From Pasteurella dagmatis (lineage in GTDB: Bacteria > Pseudomonadota > Gammaproteobacteria > Enterobacterales > Pasteurellaceae), in NCBI RefSeq assembly GCF_900186835.1, contig NZ_LT906448.1:372001-436000 (forward strand): a DNA stretch of 64,000 nt, written 5' to 3'. The position numbers were made by a program, and so were the translations under genes. Under the pieces are notes generated by a model. That model worked only from the letters and a program-made list of their open reading frames with translations, did no database searches and was not told the DNA's origin. Within the stretch, counting starts at the first letter, position 1; each line of letters opens with the position of its first letter. Positions 47,788 through 55,623 of this stretch are shown here, piece by piece.

Positions 47788-48400
47788 TGTATTTTCGGTT
47801 AAATTGTTCATATGAAAAACCACGTGCACGCAGTGCTTTATCTACATTTTTTGCTTTATGTAAGGCGTGAATTAATAATAAGGTGATACGTTGTGAGATC
47901 ACATAAATTGTGCGTTTATTGCAACCTGCCTGAAAGCCACGAGCTTGCATTGCTTTTTCTAAAGAGCGGTGAGTTTCTGCGAAAATTTTAATATAACGTA
48001 ACGTAAGAATCGCTAAGTGAGTAAATTTTGCTGGAATCCAACGATGTTGTAAAACTTGGATAAGTTGTAGTTCAGAGAAATTTTGTAGTGAGATTCGAAC
48101 CATCAACGTAATTAAATTCATTTTAGCGATGATTAATAATGCTAAATACTCACCTTCTGCTGAATATTGCCAACCATTTTGCCATTTAAATCGCATTGTT
48201 AACCAAAGTAGTACACTAAATATATTAATAAATAAAAGAAATTTGGTTGCTAAACGTAATTCATTGGCTTGATATTTCTGATATAGAAAGACGACAAGAA
48301 ATGGCACAAAAAGTGTCAATGCGATTGTTAAGTTGTGAATCCCACTAAATGCGAATGCTAGCAATAGTGTTAAGTAAAATCGTTGCTGTATGGTGAGCAT
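47780..48400 (-). CDS. nikQ: Nickel ECF transporter transmembrane subunit NikQ (CbiQ-like)
   Basis: A 206-residue T-component with about five membrane segments at the N-terminal half. The two CbiQ helices that contact the ATPase carry MQARGF (KAMQARGFQAGC) and LRARGFSYEQF near the C-terminus, both matching the Ala-Arg-Gly signature. Its start overlaps the nikM stop (TAATG) and its own stop overlaps nikO, so the three are translationally coupled. Confidence 0.9.
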   Translation of the reverse strand: MLTIQQRFYLTLLLAFAFSGIHNLTIALTLFVPFLVVFLYQKYQANELRLATKFLLFINIFSVLLWLTMRFKWQNGWQYSAEGEYLALLIIAKMNLITLMVRISLQNFSELQLIQVLQHRWIPAKFTHLAILTLRYIKIFAETHRSLEKAMQARGFQAGCNKRTIYVISQRITLLLIHALHKAKNVDKALRARGFSYEQFNRKYND

Positions 48401-49020
48401 TATTTTTTATTAGGAACTAAGTTGAGCATTTCGGGTTGCATTTTTTGTAGCAATAAAATAACGCCACAACTGATCAGTGCATCAACGACCATTACTGGTA
48501 AATGACTGATAAATAATAAGTAAATGACTTCGAGATATTGTTTGCCACCGTCTGCGTAAAGAATGGTTGCCGTAATCAATAATGCACCAATAATTCCGAT
48601 TAAAGCCGATGAAATTCCAGCAAAAATCAGTTTATATTTTGATGCGGTTGGGGAAATGAAATGGCGCAATATGTAATGTGCAAGTAATGCTGCACCAGAC
48701 ATACTGCATAAATTTGCCCCAAGTACAGCAAAGCCACCGAATGAGAAAAAAAGCACTTGTAGCAATAATGCAATCAGAAAGGCAGGGAATACAGTCCAAC
48801 CTAAAAATAACCCGGCCATTCCATTTAAAATCAGATGGACACTTCCTACACCAATAGGAATATGAATAGTACTTGCCACAAAAAAAGCTGCTGCAAATAG
48901 TGCACTCAGAGGTAACTTATCGTCTTGTAAACGACGTAATCCTATCCAAACTGCACCTAATGCTACTACATTTGTGACAAGTAATGTTGGTAAATGAAGG
49001 ATCCCTTCAGAGAGATGCAT
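48400..49020 (-). CDS. nikM: Nickel ECF transporter substrate-binding subunit NikM (CbiM-like)
   Basis: A 206-residue S-component with about six membrane segments. The N-terminal MHLSEGILH matches the CbiM/NikM metal-site consensus, in which His2 and the free amino end bind Ni or Co. It is 8 bp after nikL and overlaps nikQ. Substrate choice between Ni and Co is not certain from this subunit alone, but the operon type (nikKLMQO with nimR) is the nickel importer known in H. influenzae. Confidence 0.9.
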   Translation of the reverse strand: MHLSEGILHLPTLLVTNVVALGAVWIGLRRLQDDKLPLSALFAAAFFVASTIHIPIGVGSVHLILNGMAGLFLGWTVFPAFLIALLLQVLFFSFGGFAVLGANLCSMSGAALLAHYILRHFISPTASKYKLIFAGISSALIGIIGALLITATILYADGGKQYLEVIYLLFISHLPVMVVDALISCGVILLLQKMQPEMLNLVPNKK

Positions 49021-49028
49021 ACGTTTTC

Positions 49029-49496
49029 CTATTGTTTACGTTGACGAAACCATAAGGTAATGCCAACCAAGCCCAAAATATATCCAATACCGCCAAGGAT
49101 ATCACGCCAATAGATCTTTTGTTCTAATTGAGCAATATCTTTTCTTAATTGAACAAATTCATCATTCGATTGCATGGTTTGTGCATTATTACTAGGAATA
49201 TGTGGCACATTTAAAGTCGCTTTATGTCCTTCTACACCTTCTACCACTAAAACATATTGCTTCTCATCAGGGACTAAGAGAGAAATACGTCCTTGTTTAT
49301 CACTCATTCCTTCTAGGATTGGGTTTTCCAAATCATTAGGATTAAATATCCCAATGTAATGTTCAGCGGCGGGGGTCATATCAGAGTAATAAGTCTCCCC
49401 GCGTATTTGAGAGCCTTGCTGTTGTGCGACAACATACAACGCGTGCGCGAATAAAGTGTGGGGGAAAAATAATAGCAACAGCAAGTACGCTCTCAT
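49029..49496 (-). CDS. nikL: Nickel transport auxiliary protein NikL
   Basis: A 155-residue periplasmic protein anchored at its C-terminus. The signal peptide is about residues 1-17 (ending LFA), so the mature chain begins with His (HALYVV). A small beta domain follows (GRISLLVPDEKQYVLVVEG), then a coiled stretch, and a membrane helix at 134-150 (DILGGIGYILGLVGITLWF). It follows nikK by 1 bp. It assists nickel binding by NikM in this transporter class. Confidence 0.85.
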   Translation of the reverse strand: MRAYLLLLLFFPHTLFAHALYVVAQQQGSQIRGETYYSDMTPAAEHYIGIFNPNDLENPILEGMSDKQGRISLLVPDEKQYVLVVEGVEGHKATLNVPHIPSNNAQTMQSNDEFVQLRKDIAQLEQKIYWRDILGGIGYILGLVGITLWFRQRKQ

Positions 49497-49497
49497 A

Positions 49498-50181
49498 TTA
49501 TTTTGCCTCGAAAGTTAGCATATATTCAACGCTGACCTCGTCATAATCTAGGCTGCCTTTTGCGCTTTCCCCAAACTCAGCCCAAACTTTGTTCATTCCT
49601 GCAGTTGGAGTATAGTGTGCGATACCCTTGTCATTGGTTTTTACTGATGGTAAATCTTCACCTAAACCTACTGGAATGCCTGCAGCAGGTTTACCGTTCA
49701 CTAAAGCTAAAATTTCTAATGGTTTACCAACTTCAGGTTTAGCTTGAGGTACTAATTCATACGTTTGACCCTGAGCTTTAAATAAGTTTGCATCTTGTTT
49801 TAGGACAGCTTTACCTCCTTTTCTTGCAGCAACACAGCTTGTCGCATCTGGAGTTTGACGTTTAGTTTGTTCTACCCATTTACCATTTTGTTTTTTACAC
49901 CAAATACCATTATCAAAGCTAAGTAAAACAAGTGAAGTATTTGTAGCAGGCATTAAATAAGCTTCACCACCTTTGAAAGTTGCTTTTAATGGCTCTTGTT
50001 GTGCATCTTCCAAAACTGCAACGGTTTTAGTTAATTTGTGCTCTGGATAAGTTTCAGTTGCTTCGTGACCAAATTTCACTACATATTCACCTGGTTGATT
50101 TGCATTTTCTAACCAGATGTTATGTGCCATCGTTGGTGCTGCAATAGCAAAAAGTGCGGTTGTTAAAAGTAATTTTTTCAT
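49498..50181 (-). CDS. nikK: Periplasmic nickel-binding protein NikK (DUF4198)
   Basis: 227 residues, with a signal peptide MKKLLLTTALFAIAAPTMA and a mature N-terminus HNIWLE. A His at the new amino end is typical of these metal-binding DUF4198 proteins. Ig-like beta domains follow, with KPLEILALVNGKPAAGIPV and YTPTAGMNKVWAEFGES. It is first gene of nikKLMQO and lies opposite nimR. Its promoter has the long 19-bp spacer typical of MerR-family control. Confidence 0.88.
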   Translation of the reverse strand: MKKLLLTTALFAIAAPTMAHNIWLENANQPGEYVVKFGHEATETYPEHKLTKTVAVLEDAQQEPLKATFKGGEAYLMPATNTSLVLLSFDNGIWCKKQNGKWVEQTKRQTPDATSCVAARKGGKAVLKQDANLFKAQGQTYELVPQAKPEVGKPLEILALVNGKPAAGIPVGLGEDLPSVKTNDKGIAHYTPTAGMNKVWAEFGESAKGSLDYDEVSVEYMLTFEAK

Positions 50182-50220
50182 TATAATCTCCTTGTATTTG
50201 ATGAGCTTAGTTGAGCCGTA

Positions 50221-50251
50221 ATACTAAAGTATGAAGTTACTTCAGGATCAA
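50221..50251 (-). promoter_or_regulatory. nikK promoter with NimR-type operator
   Basis: On the leftward strand -35 TTGATC (50251-50246), a 19-nt spacer and -10 TAGTAT (50226-50221). The spacer holds the perfect palindrome TGAAGTAACTTCA (50232-50244). A 19-bp spacer with a centred dyad is the hallmark of MerR-family promoters. Confidence 0.85.
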
Positions 50252-50283
50252 GTGTTATTACCTAAAATATGAGGTAAATCAGT

Positions 50284-50700
50284 ATGAAAATAGGTCAGTT
50301 GGCAAAAGCGGTAGGCTGTACGGTAGAAACTGTGCGTTTTTATGAACAACAAGGTTTACTTCCACCAGTTGAAAGGACAACGAATAATTTTCGTTGTTAT
50401 GGAACTGAACATCTCGAACGTTTAAGTTTTATTCGATATTGCCGCTCGTTAGATATTTCTTTAGATGAAATCAAACAATTACTCAACTTAGATCAAAATT
50501 CACCCTATCAACGTCAAGAAGTTATCAAATTACTCAATCATCATATTAAAGATATTACAAAGCGTATTCATGAACTAGATCATTTGCGTATGCGCTTAAT
50601 TGAATTACGTGGCGAATGTACTCAACAATTACCTGATGAAGAAAATTTATTGGAAAGTTTATTGAAACATCAAGGAATGAAAATCACAGCGTTGCGCTAA
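50284..50700 (+). CDS. nimR: MerR-family nickel regulator NimR
   Basis: A 138-residue MerR-type regulator. The N-terminal winged helix MKIGQLAKAVGCTVETVRFYEQQGLLPP is followed by RCYGTEHLERLSFIRYCRSLD, a long dimerisation helix and a short C-terminal metal region with one Cys (RGECTQQLPDEEN). Divergent position to nikK and the distorted-spacer promoter match the NimR system of H. influenzae, which controls nikKLMQO in response to nickel. A second dyad, TTACCT-N8-AGGTAA (50258-50277), lies just before its start and may serve its own control. Confidence 0.88.
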   Translation: MKIGQLAKAVGCTVETVRFYEQQGLLPPVERTTNNFRCYGTEHLERLSFIRYCRSLDISLDEIKQLLNLDQNSPYQRQEVIKLLNHHIKDITKRIHELDHLRMRLIELRGECTQQLPDEENLLESLLKHQGMKITALR

Positions 50701-50718
50701 CTTTTTGTAATATCTTTT

Positions 50719-50991
50719 TTATTTATTATTGAGACCAAGAAAGTCACTGACTTCGTGTTCTAACTCACTCATGGCAAGTAGCGCATCGAGCGTTTTTTGT
50801 GCTTCTTCCTCATCAAGAATACTCATTGCAAATCCTACATGGACTAGAACCCATTTATTCATTAGCAGATTAGCATCACTTTGAGTAATCAATGAAATAT
50901 TGACTTCACGTTGTACACCGCATACATCGACCATTGCCATACTGCGATTTTCATTAATTTTGACAATTTTCCCTGGAACGCCTAAACACAT
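50719..50991 (-). CDS. hypC: Hydrogenase assembly chaperone HypC
   Basis: A 90-residue chaperone of the HypC/HupF/HybG family that carries the iron-cyanide-carbonyl group with HypD and hands it to the hydrogenase large subunit. The invariant N-terminus MCLGVPGKIVKI with Cys2 fixes the start at 50991; the frame open from 51024 would bury that Cys and is rejected. VHVGFAMSILDEEEA near residue 50 is the second conserved block. It is downstream of the fdhF terminator, so readthrough from the hyf-fdhF transcript may feed it. Confidence 0.93.
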   Translation of the reverse strand: MCLGVPGKIVKINENRSMAMVDVCGVQREVNISLITQSDANLLMNKWVLVHVGFAMSILDEEEAQKTLDALLAMSELEHEVSDFLGLNNK

Positions 50992-51053
50992 AATATTGCC
51001 TAATTTGGTTGAGATAAGATACAACTCACTGTAACAGAAAACAAAATAGCTGT

Positions 51054-51101
51054 AAAAAGTACCGCACTTGAGTTTGATTTATATCATTCAAATGCGGTAC
51101 T
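51054..51101 (-). terminator. Terminator after fdhF
   Basis: AGTACCGCA (51058-51066) and TGCGGTACT (51093-51101) pair over 9 bp, and the leftward strand then has five T. An uptake word is embedded (ACCGCACTT from 51061). Confidence 0.8.
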
Positions 51102-51128
51102 CATTCATTTAATTATTGTTCAGAAAAC

Positions 51129-53282
51129 TTAAGCAACGAGCGCTTCTGATTTTAAGTGATTTTTGAGTTTAGTGTACTCTTCAACCACATAACGTTCAGC
51201 CCACGCTTGATCCTCAATTTTCTCAATGCGAACAGCACTATATTTATATTCCGGTGTACGTGAACCTGGGTTTAAATGTTCTGCGGTTAAGGCATTACAT
51301 TTTCCGATCCACCATTGATAAGTCATATAGCAAGCGCCTTTGTTCGTTCTTGTACTGACATCGGCTCGAGAAATTACTTTACCGCGAGAGTTGAGAATCC
51401 ACACTAAATCACCGTGCTTAATGTCCAATTCTTTTGCATCAAGGTTGTTCATTTGCACAAATCCTGGCTCATCTGCTAAAGCAGCAAGTGATTTACAGTT
51501 ACCCGTCATTGAACGGCAAGAGTAGTGACCTACTTCACGCACAGTTGACAGAACCAATGGATATTCTTCTGATACATCTTCCATTGGTGGTAGCCAGTCG
51601 CAAGCAAAGAATTCAGCTTTGCCACCTGCGCGGTCAAATATCTGACCTTTATATAAATATTGTGTACCTTGATCTTCAGGACCTTCGTCATAGCAAGGCC
51701 ATTGGATATAACCCAAGCCTTCCATTTTTTCGTAAGTTGCGCCTTTGTAAATTGGGCAAAGTGAACGTAACTCGTCCCAAATTTCTTTGGTATTGTTGTA
51801 GTGCATTGGGTAGCCCATTGCCGTTGCGATTTCACTGATAATCTGCCAGTCATCTTTCACATCACCTACAGGTTCAACGGCTTTATAGAAACGTTGGAAT
51901 CCTCGGTCTGCAGCAGAGTAAACTCCTTCGTGCTCAGCACAAGAGGTCGCTGGAAGAATCACATCTGCGGCAGCGGCAGTTTGAGTCATAAAAATATCTT
52001 GTACGATAATGAACTCTAGATCCTCAAAGGTTTTCTTCATTGCATTTACATCAGGTTCAGTTTGTAAGGTATCTTCACCCATAATATAGAATGCTTTGAG
52101 ATGACCTTCTTTTACTGCGTGAGGAACTTCACTCAACGGTACACCGGGTTTTGTATTTAATGAGTCAACTCCCCATGCTTTGGCAAATTTTTCCATTGTA
52201 GCGGGATCATCTAAACGTTGATAACCTGGTAAGGTGTTGTAAAGTGCTCCCATATCACAAGCACCTTGTACATTATTTTGACCACGTACAGGGTTTACAC
52301 CTACATTTGGTTTACCTAAGTTACCAGTGAGCATTGCGATACTTGCAAGAGAGCGAACAGCTTCAACACCTTGACGGAATTGGCAAACGCCCATACCCCA
52401 AAGGATAGTCGCTGTTTCTGCAGTTGCATAAGTGCGGGCAATTTCACGCAACATTGCAGGTTCAATACCTGTAATATGTTGGGTTGATTCAGGTGTGTAA
52501 TCTTTGACAACTTCGTACATTTGCTCAAAGTTTTCAGTGTGCTCATCAATGAATGTTTGATCCACTAAATTTTCTTCAATAATTACGTTCATCATTGCAT
52601 TTAAGAATGCAACGTTACTACCATTTTTCAGTGGCGCGTAAATATCGGCAACCCTTGCAGTTTCAATTTTACGTGGGTCACAAACAATGATTTTTGCACC
52701 TTTTTCTTTTGCTCTATTAATACGACGAGCCACGATAGGGTGTGAAGTCGATGCATTATAGCCAAAGATAAATAAGCATTTTGTATCTTCAATTTCAACG
52801 ATGGAGTTTGACATTGCGCCATTTCCGACCGATTTGAGCAGACCTGCTACAGAAGGGCCGTGTCAGACACGTGCGCAACAGTCAACGTTGTTATTTTTGA
52901 GTACAGCTCGTGCAAATTTTTGCATGACATAGTTCACTTCGTTGCCTGGGCCACGAGAAGAACCAGTTACCATAATGGATTCATTGCCGTATTTATTACG
53001 AATTTCAGTTAAACGATCCGCACAATATCGAATGGCAGTTTCCCAACTTACAGGAGTAAATGCCTCGCCTCGTTTATAGCGAATCATTGGTTGAGTTAAG
53101 CGTGGTGTTAGGATTTTAGTATCGTGGACAAAATCCCAACCGTAGTATCCTTTTAAACAAAGTTCACCTTCATTGGTGACACCATGTGCCCCTTCGGCTC
53201 CTACAATCTTGTTGTTTTCAACCAACAAATTGATTTTGCAGCCTGAGGCGCAATATGGACATACAGTGATGACTTTTTTCAT
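51129..53282 (-). CDS. fdhF: Formate dehydrogenase H, selenocysteine-containing
   Basis: A molybdopterin enzyme that oxidises formate to CO2 for the hydrogenlyase complex. One gene of about 717 residues, read through TGA at 52865-52863 as selenocysteine in NVDCCARV-U-HGPSVAG, exactly the position of Sec140 in E. coli FdhF. The N-terminal [4Fe-4S] site is CPYCASGC with CLKGYYG. The downstream half keeps GMGVCQFRQGVEAVRS, NPVRGQNNVQGACDMG and STVREVGHYSCRSMTGNC without other lesions. The start at 53282 is 8 nt after AAAGGA; an ATG at 53288 is only 2 nt away. It is the last gene of the hyf operon. Gene finders will split it into two frames. Confidence 0.97.
52835..52865 (-). other. Sec codon and bacterial SECIS hairpin of fdhF
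   Basis: UGA at 52865-52863 is followed 11 nt later by a hairpin (52851-52835). It has a UG/CA base, a bulged U (52849), a 4-bp AGCA/UGCU stem and the GGUC loop. The bulged U and GGUC loop are the features bound by SelB in E. coli fdhF. Confidence 0.9.
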
Positions 53283-53312
53283 AATCATTGTCCTTTGTTG
53301 ATGTTTTATTTA

Positions 53313-53330
53313 TGTGAGCTGAAGCTCACA
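53313..53330. other. Perfect palindrome between hycI and fdhF
   Basis: TGTGAGCT and AGCTCACA flank GA. As RNA it is an 8-bp hairpin with a 2-nt apex, so a few apical pairs must open. As DNA it resembles a CRP half-site pair, but the spacing is 8, not 6. It lies 30 bp before the fdhF start. Confidence 0.6.
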
Positions 53331-53384
53331 CCCCCACATTTTTTACGACGACATTTTGTAAAAATCAGTAATTCGCTTGCTCAT

Positions 53385-53837
53385 TTAAAGTGATGCAAAG
53401 TGCGGTCCATTTTCCCAATGTTTTAAAGCATCATAGATTTTTTCAACACCTTGTTTAACAGACTCCGTCATTGGGAACATAAATGACACGATATCGGGTT
53501 GAATACCAATAAAGTGAACATTGGGAATATCTTCTTCTAGTTGCTCAATTAAAAAATTGAGCGGTAAATTATGTGTACTCATGATGAACATATCAGCAAT
53601 CAGCGCTTTATCAACGAAACGAATTTCACCGACTGGCAAATCCATTTCAGTAGCATCAACAATCACCAAACACTCAGGTTTGAGTTGGCGAATGGTATGC
53701 ACTTGATTTTCTGGTGTTGATCCGCCATTGAGTGCCTGCCAATTTGGGAGCGGATTTTTATTCAGCATTTCATAGAGCATAATGCCTGCTGCATCATCGC
53801 CCATCATACTGTTTCCTACGCAAAGCACGATGTTCAT
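53385..53837 (-). CDS. hycI: Hydrogenase maturation endopeptidase HycI
   Basis: A 150-residue Ni-dependent protease that removes the C-terminal extension of the hydrogenase large subunit once the metal centre is in place. It has the conserved acidic residues in GNSMMGDDAAG near residue 15 and VIVDATEMDLPVG near 62, and the metal His in STHNLPL near 89. It starts 8 bp after hyfJ. Its likely substrate is HyfG in the same operon, which carries the expected 32-residue tail. Confidence 0.93.
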   Translation of the reverse strand: MNIVLCVGNSMMGDDAAGIMLYEMLNKNPLPNWQALNGGSTPENQVHTIRQLKPECLVIVDATEMDLPVGEIRFVDKALIADMFIMSTHNLPLNFLIEQLEEDIPNVHFIGIQPDIVSFMFPMTESVKQGVEKIYDALKHWENGPHFASL

Positions 53838-53845
53838 TTTTTATT

Positions 53846-54271
53846 CTATCCTTTTCTTTTGACCATTAAATACATTGCAGGTTCTTTTTGAATCGCTGCA
53901 AAATTTGCCATTAAAATGTCAGTCCATTCACATTCTTGATCAGAAAAGTGCGGTCGATTTTTACTGAGAATTAACGCCAAACCGTTGATGTGTGTGACAT
54001 CAATCATAATTTCACCAAATTTGATTAATCCGGCTAATTTTCGTTTTGACTCACTTTCTGGCAATTTATCAAGCCATTGTTTGTATTGTTCATATGTACA
54101 TTGGAGAATAGGCTTGAAACAATCAATCACACCGACGTGATGTCCGATCGCAAGCGAGTAGTACATCACTTGTTGACTTTGTTCTGGCACATCTTCATCG
54201 CTATCAACAAACTTTTGATTTAAGGCATAGAACAAAACAACGGGTTGTGAATATTGACTGTAACGATCCAT
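53846..54271 (-). CDS. hyfJ: Formate hydrogenlyase maturation protein HyfJ (HycH-like)
   Basis: A 141-residue soluble protein of the HycH/HyfJ family, required for assembly of the hydrogenase large subunit but absent from the final complex. Recognised from VVLFYALNQKF, YSLAIGHHVGVIDC and FGEIMIDVTHINGLAL. The start at ATG 54271 follows GAGGTG by 6 nt; a TTG at 54283 overlapping the Shine-Dalgarno is rejected. It lies between hyfI and hycI, the same order as in enteric operons. Confidence 0.88.
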   Translation of the reverse strand: MDRYSQYSQPVVLFYALNQKFVDSDEDVPEQSQQVMYYSLAIGHHVGVIDCFKPILQCTYEQYKQWLDKLPESESKRKLAGLIKFGEIMIDVTHINGLALILSKNRPHFSDQECEWTDILMANFAAIQKEPAMYLMVKRKG

Positions 54272-54283
54272 AATGCACCTCAA

Positions 54284-55048
54284 TTAACCTGAAAATGGAA
54301 AACTAATTCTATGTAAGCGATGCATAATTTCACTTAATCTAGGATCGCCTTCACGTTCTAAATATTCGCCAAGGCGTACGCCAAATGGAATGTCTTCTTT
54401 TGCGGACATCATTTGTAAATAGCGATTTGCAATATCGCCACCTTGGCGATAACCGGCTAAACGTCTGGCTTCACGTTCTAATTCAATACGTAGATCCGCT
54501 GGCACAGTTGGGAAACGCACTTGCGCTTCAACATTTGGATTAGCAATTTCTTGTTTGCCTTTGAGTTTTTGATCAAGCAATCCGAGTGCCATTGCAAAAC
54601 CATAAATGGTGGCTGCGGGTGTTGGTGGACAGCCTGGGATATACACATCAATTGGTACAATTTTGTCGCTACCGCCCCATACACAATATAAGTCGTGGAA
54701 GATCCCACCACTACAACCACAAGCGCCATAAGAGACACAGATTTTTGGATCGGGTGCAGCTTCATAAGCTCTTAATGCAGGTGCTAACATTGCACGAGTG
54801 ACCGCTCCGGTAAACAGAAGAATATCTGCGTGGCGTGGTGAAGCGACGACTTTTATCCCGAAACGTTCTGCATCAAACACTGGTGTAATGGTACTGAAAA
54901 TCTCAATTTCACAACCGTTACATCCACCACAGTCAACACGATAAACATAAGCCGAACGTTGGATATCTTTAAGTAATTTACCTTTGAGCTTGGCAATTTG
55001 TTCATCAACAGTTAAAGGTTGCACTTGGAAATTTTGGAATGAGGTCAT
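54284..55048 (-). CDS. hyfI: Hydrogenase-4 small subunit HyfI (NuoB-like)
   Basis: The 254-residue iron-sulfur subunit that passes electrons to the [NiFe] site. The [4Fe-4S] cysteines are in [14 protein letters not shown] near residue 41, [14 protein letters not shown] near 107 and [16 protein letters not shown] near 139, as in HycG/HyfI and NuoB. Its ATG overlaps the hyfH stop by 4 bp and follows AGGAGGAAAAC. Confidence 0.94.
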   Translation of the reverse strand: MTSFQNFQVQPLTVDEQIAKLKGKLLKDIQRSAYVYRVDCGGCNGCEIEIFSTITPVFDAERFGIKVVASPRHADILLFTGAVTRAMLAPALRAYEAAPDPKICVSYGACGCSGGIFHDLYCVWGGSDKIVPIDVYIPGCPPTPAATIYGFAMALGLLDQKLKGKQEIANPNVEAQVRFPTVPADLRIELEREARRLAGYRQGGDIANRYLQMMSAKEDIPFGVRLGEYLEREGDPRLSEIMHRLHRISFPFSG

Positions 55049-55614
55049 TTGTTTTCCTCCTGTTGATAATGGGCAAATTTAGCCCCCATTACTTTGCCCA
55101 TATGGCTGGTTTTATCTAGTGATAATTGACGGCGACATTCAGGACAGCAAGATAAAATGGCTTGTTGGCGTTGAATTTGCTCATCGTTTAAACCAGATTG
55201 TTTTAACAATGCAATCGTATAGTTAAGCTCTTTGTGGCTTGTGAACGGCTGGTGGCAGTTGGCACAACTTACGGTTGTAAATGTAGTTTCTTGTAATAAA
55301 TCGTCTTTATTCGCAACGGCTAACTCAAAATCATTAGTTAAGCGAATGGCTTTGGTTGGGCAAACTTCTTCACAGCGACCACAGAAAATACAGCGAGCTA
55401 AAAAAAGTGACCAAGTGCGATCTCCAGTTACGGCATCAGTTCGCATTGTTAATGCATTAGCAGGGCAAGCCATCGTACAGGCAGAGCAGACTATGCATTG
55501 ATCGGAATTAAATTCAGGTCTGCCACGCACATCAGGGTGAACGTCTAAGGGTTTAAACGGATATTTAACTGTGGCATCGCCAGTCTTAAAGACTGTTTTC
55601 AAAAGTTTAAACAT
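55045..55614 (-). CDS. hyfH: Hydrogenase-4 ferredoxin-like subunit HyfH
   Basis: A 189-residue polyferredoxin (HycF/NuoI-like). Two [4Fe-4S] motifs CX2CX2CX3CP are visible as [12 protein letters not shown] near residue 40 and [12 protein letters not shown] near 75. The C-terminal part adds CANCHQPF near 119 and CCPECRR near 155, a probable extra metal site. It links the formate dehydrogenase side to HyfI. Its Shine-Dalgarno is GGGGGA, shared with several genes of this operon. Confidence 0.93.
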   Translation of the reverse strand: MFKLLKTVFKTGDATVKYPFKPLDVHPDVRGRPEFNSDQCIVCSACTMACPANALTMRTDAVTGDRTWSLFLARCIFCGRCEEVCPTKAIRLTNDFELAVANKDDLLQETTFTTVSCANCHQPFTSHKELNYTIALLKQSGLNDEQIQRQQAILSCCPECRRQLSLDKTSHMGKVMGAKFAHYQQEENK

Positions 55615-55623
55615 TGTATCCCC

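Noticed and set aside
52863-52865. In-frame TGA read as a frameshift or nonsense mutation making fdhF a pseudogene
   Set aside because: The codon is at the conserved Sec position, a SECIS hairpin follows, and the second half has no further lesions.
53313-53330. CRP binding site TGTGA...TCACA
   Set aside because: The half-sites are separated by 8 nt, not 6, so a normal CRP dimer would not fit.
53285-53360. Sigma-54 promoter before fdhF, as in E. coli
   Set aside because: No GG-N10-GC pair in a TGGCAC/TTGC context; Haemophilus is also thought to lack RpoN.
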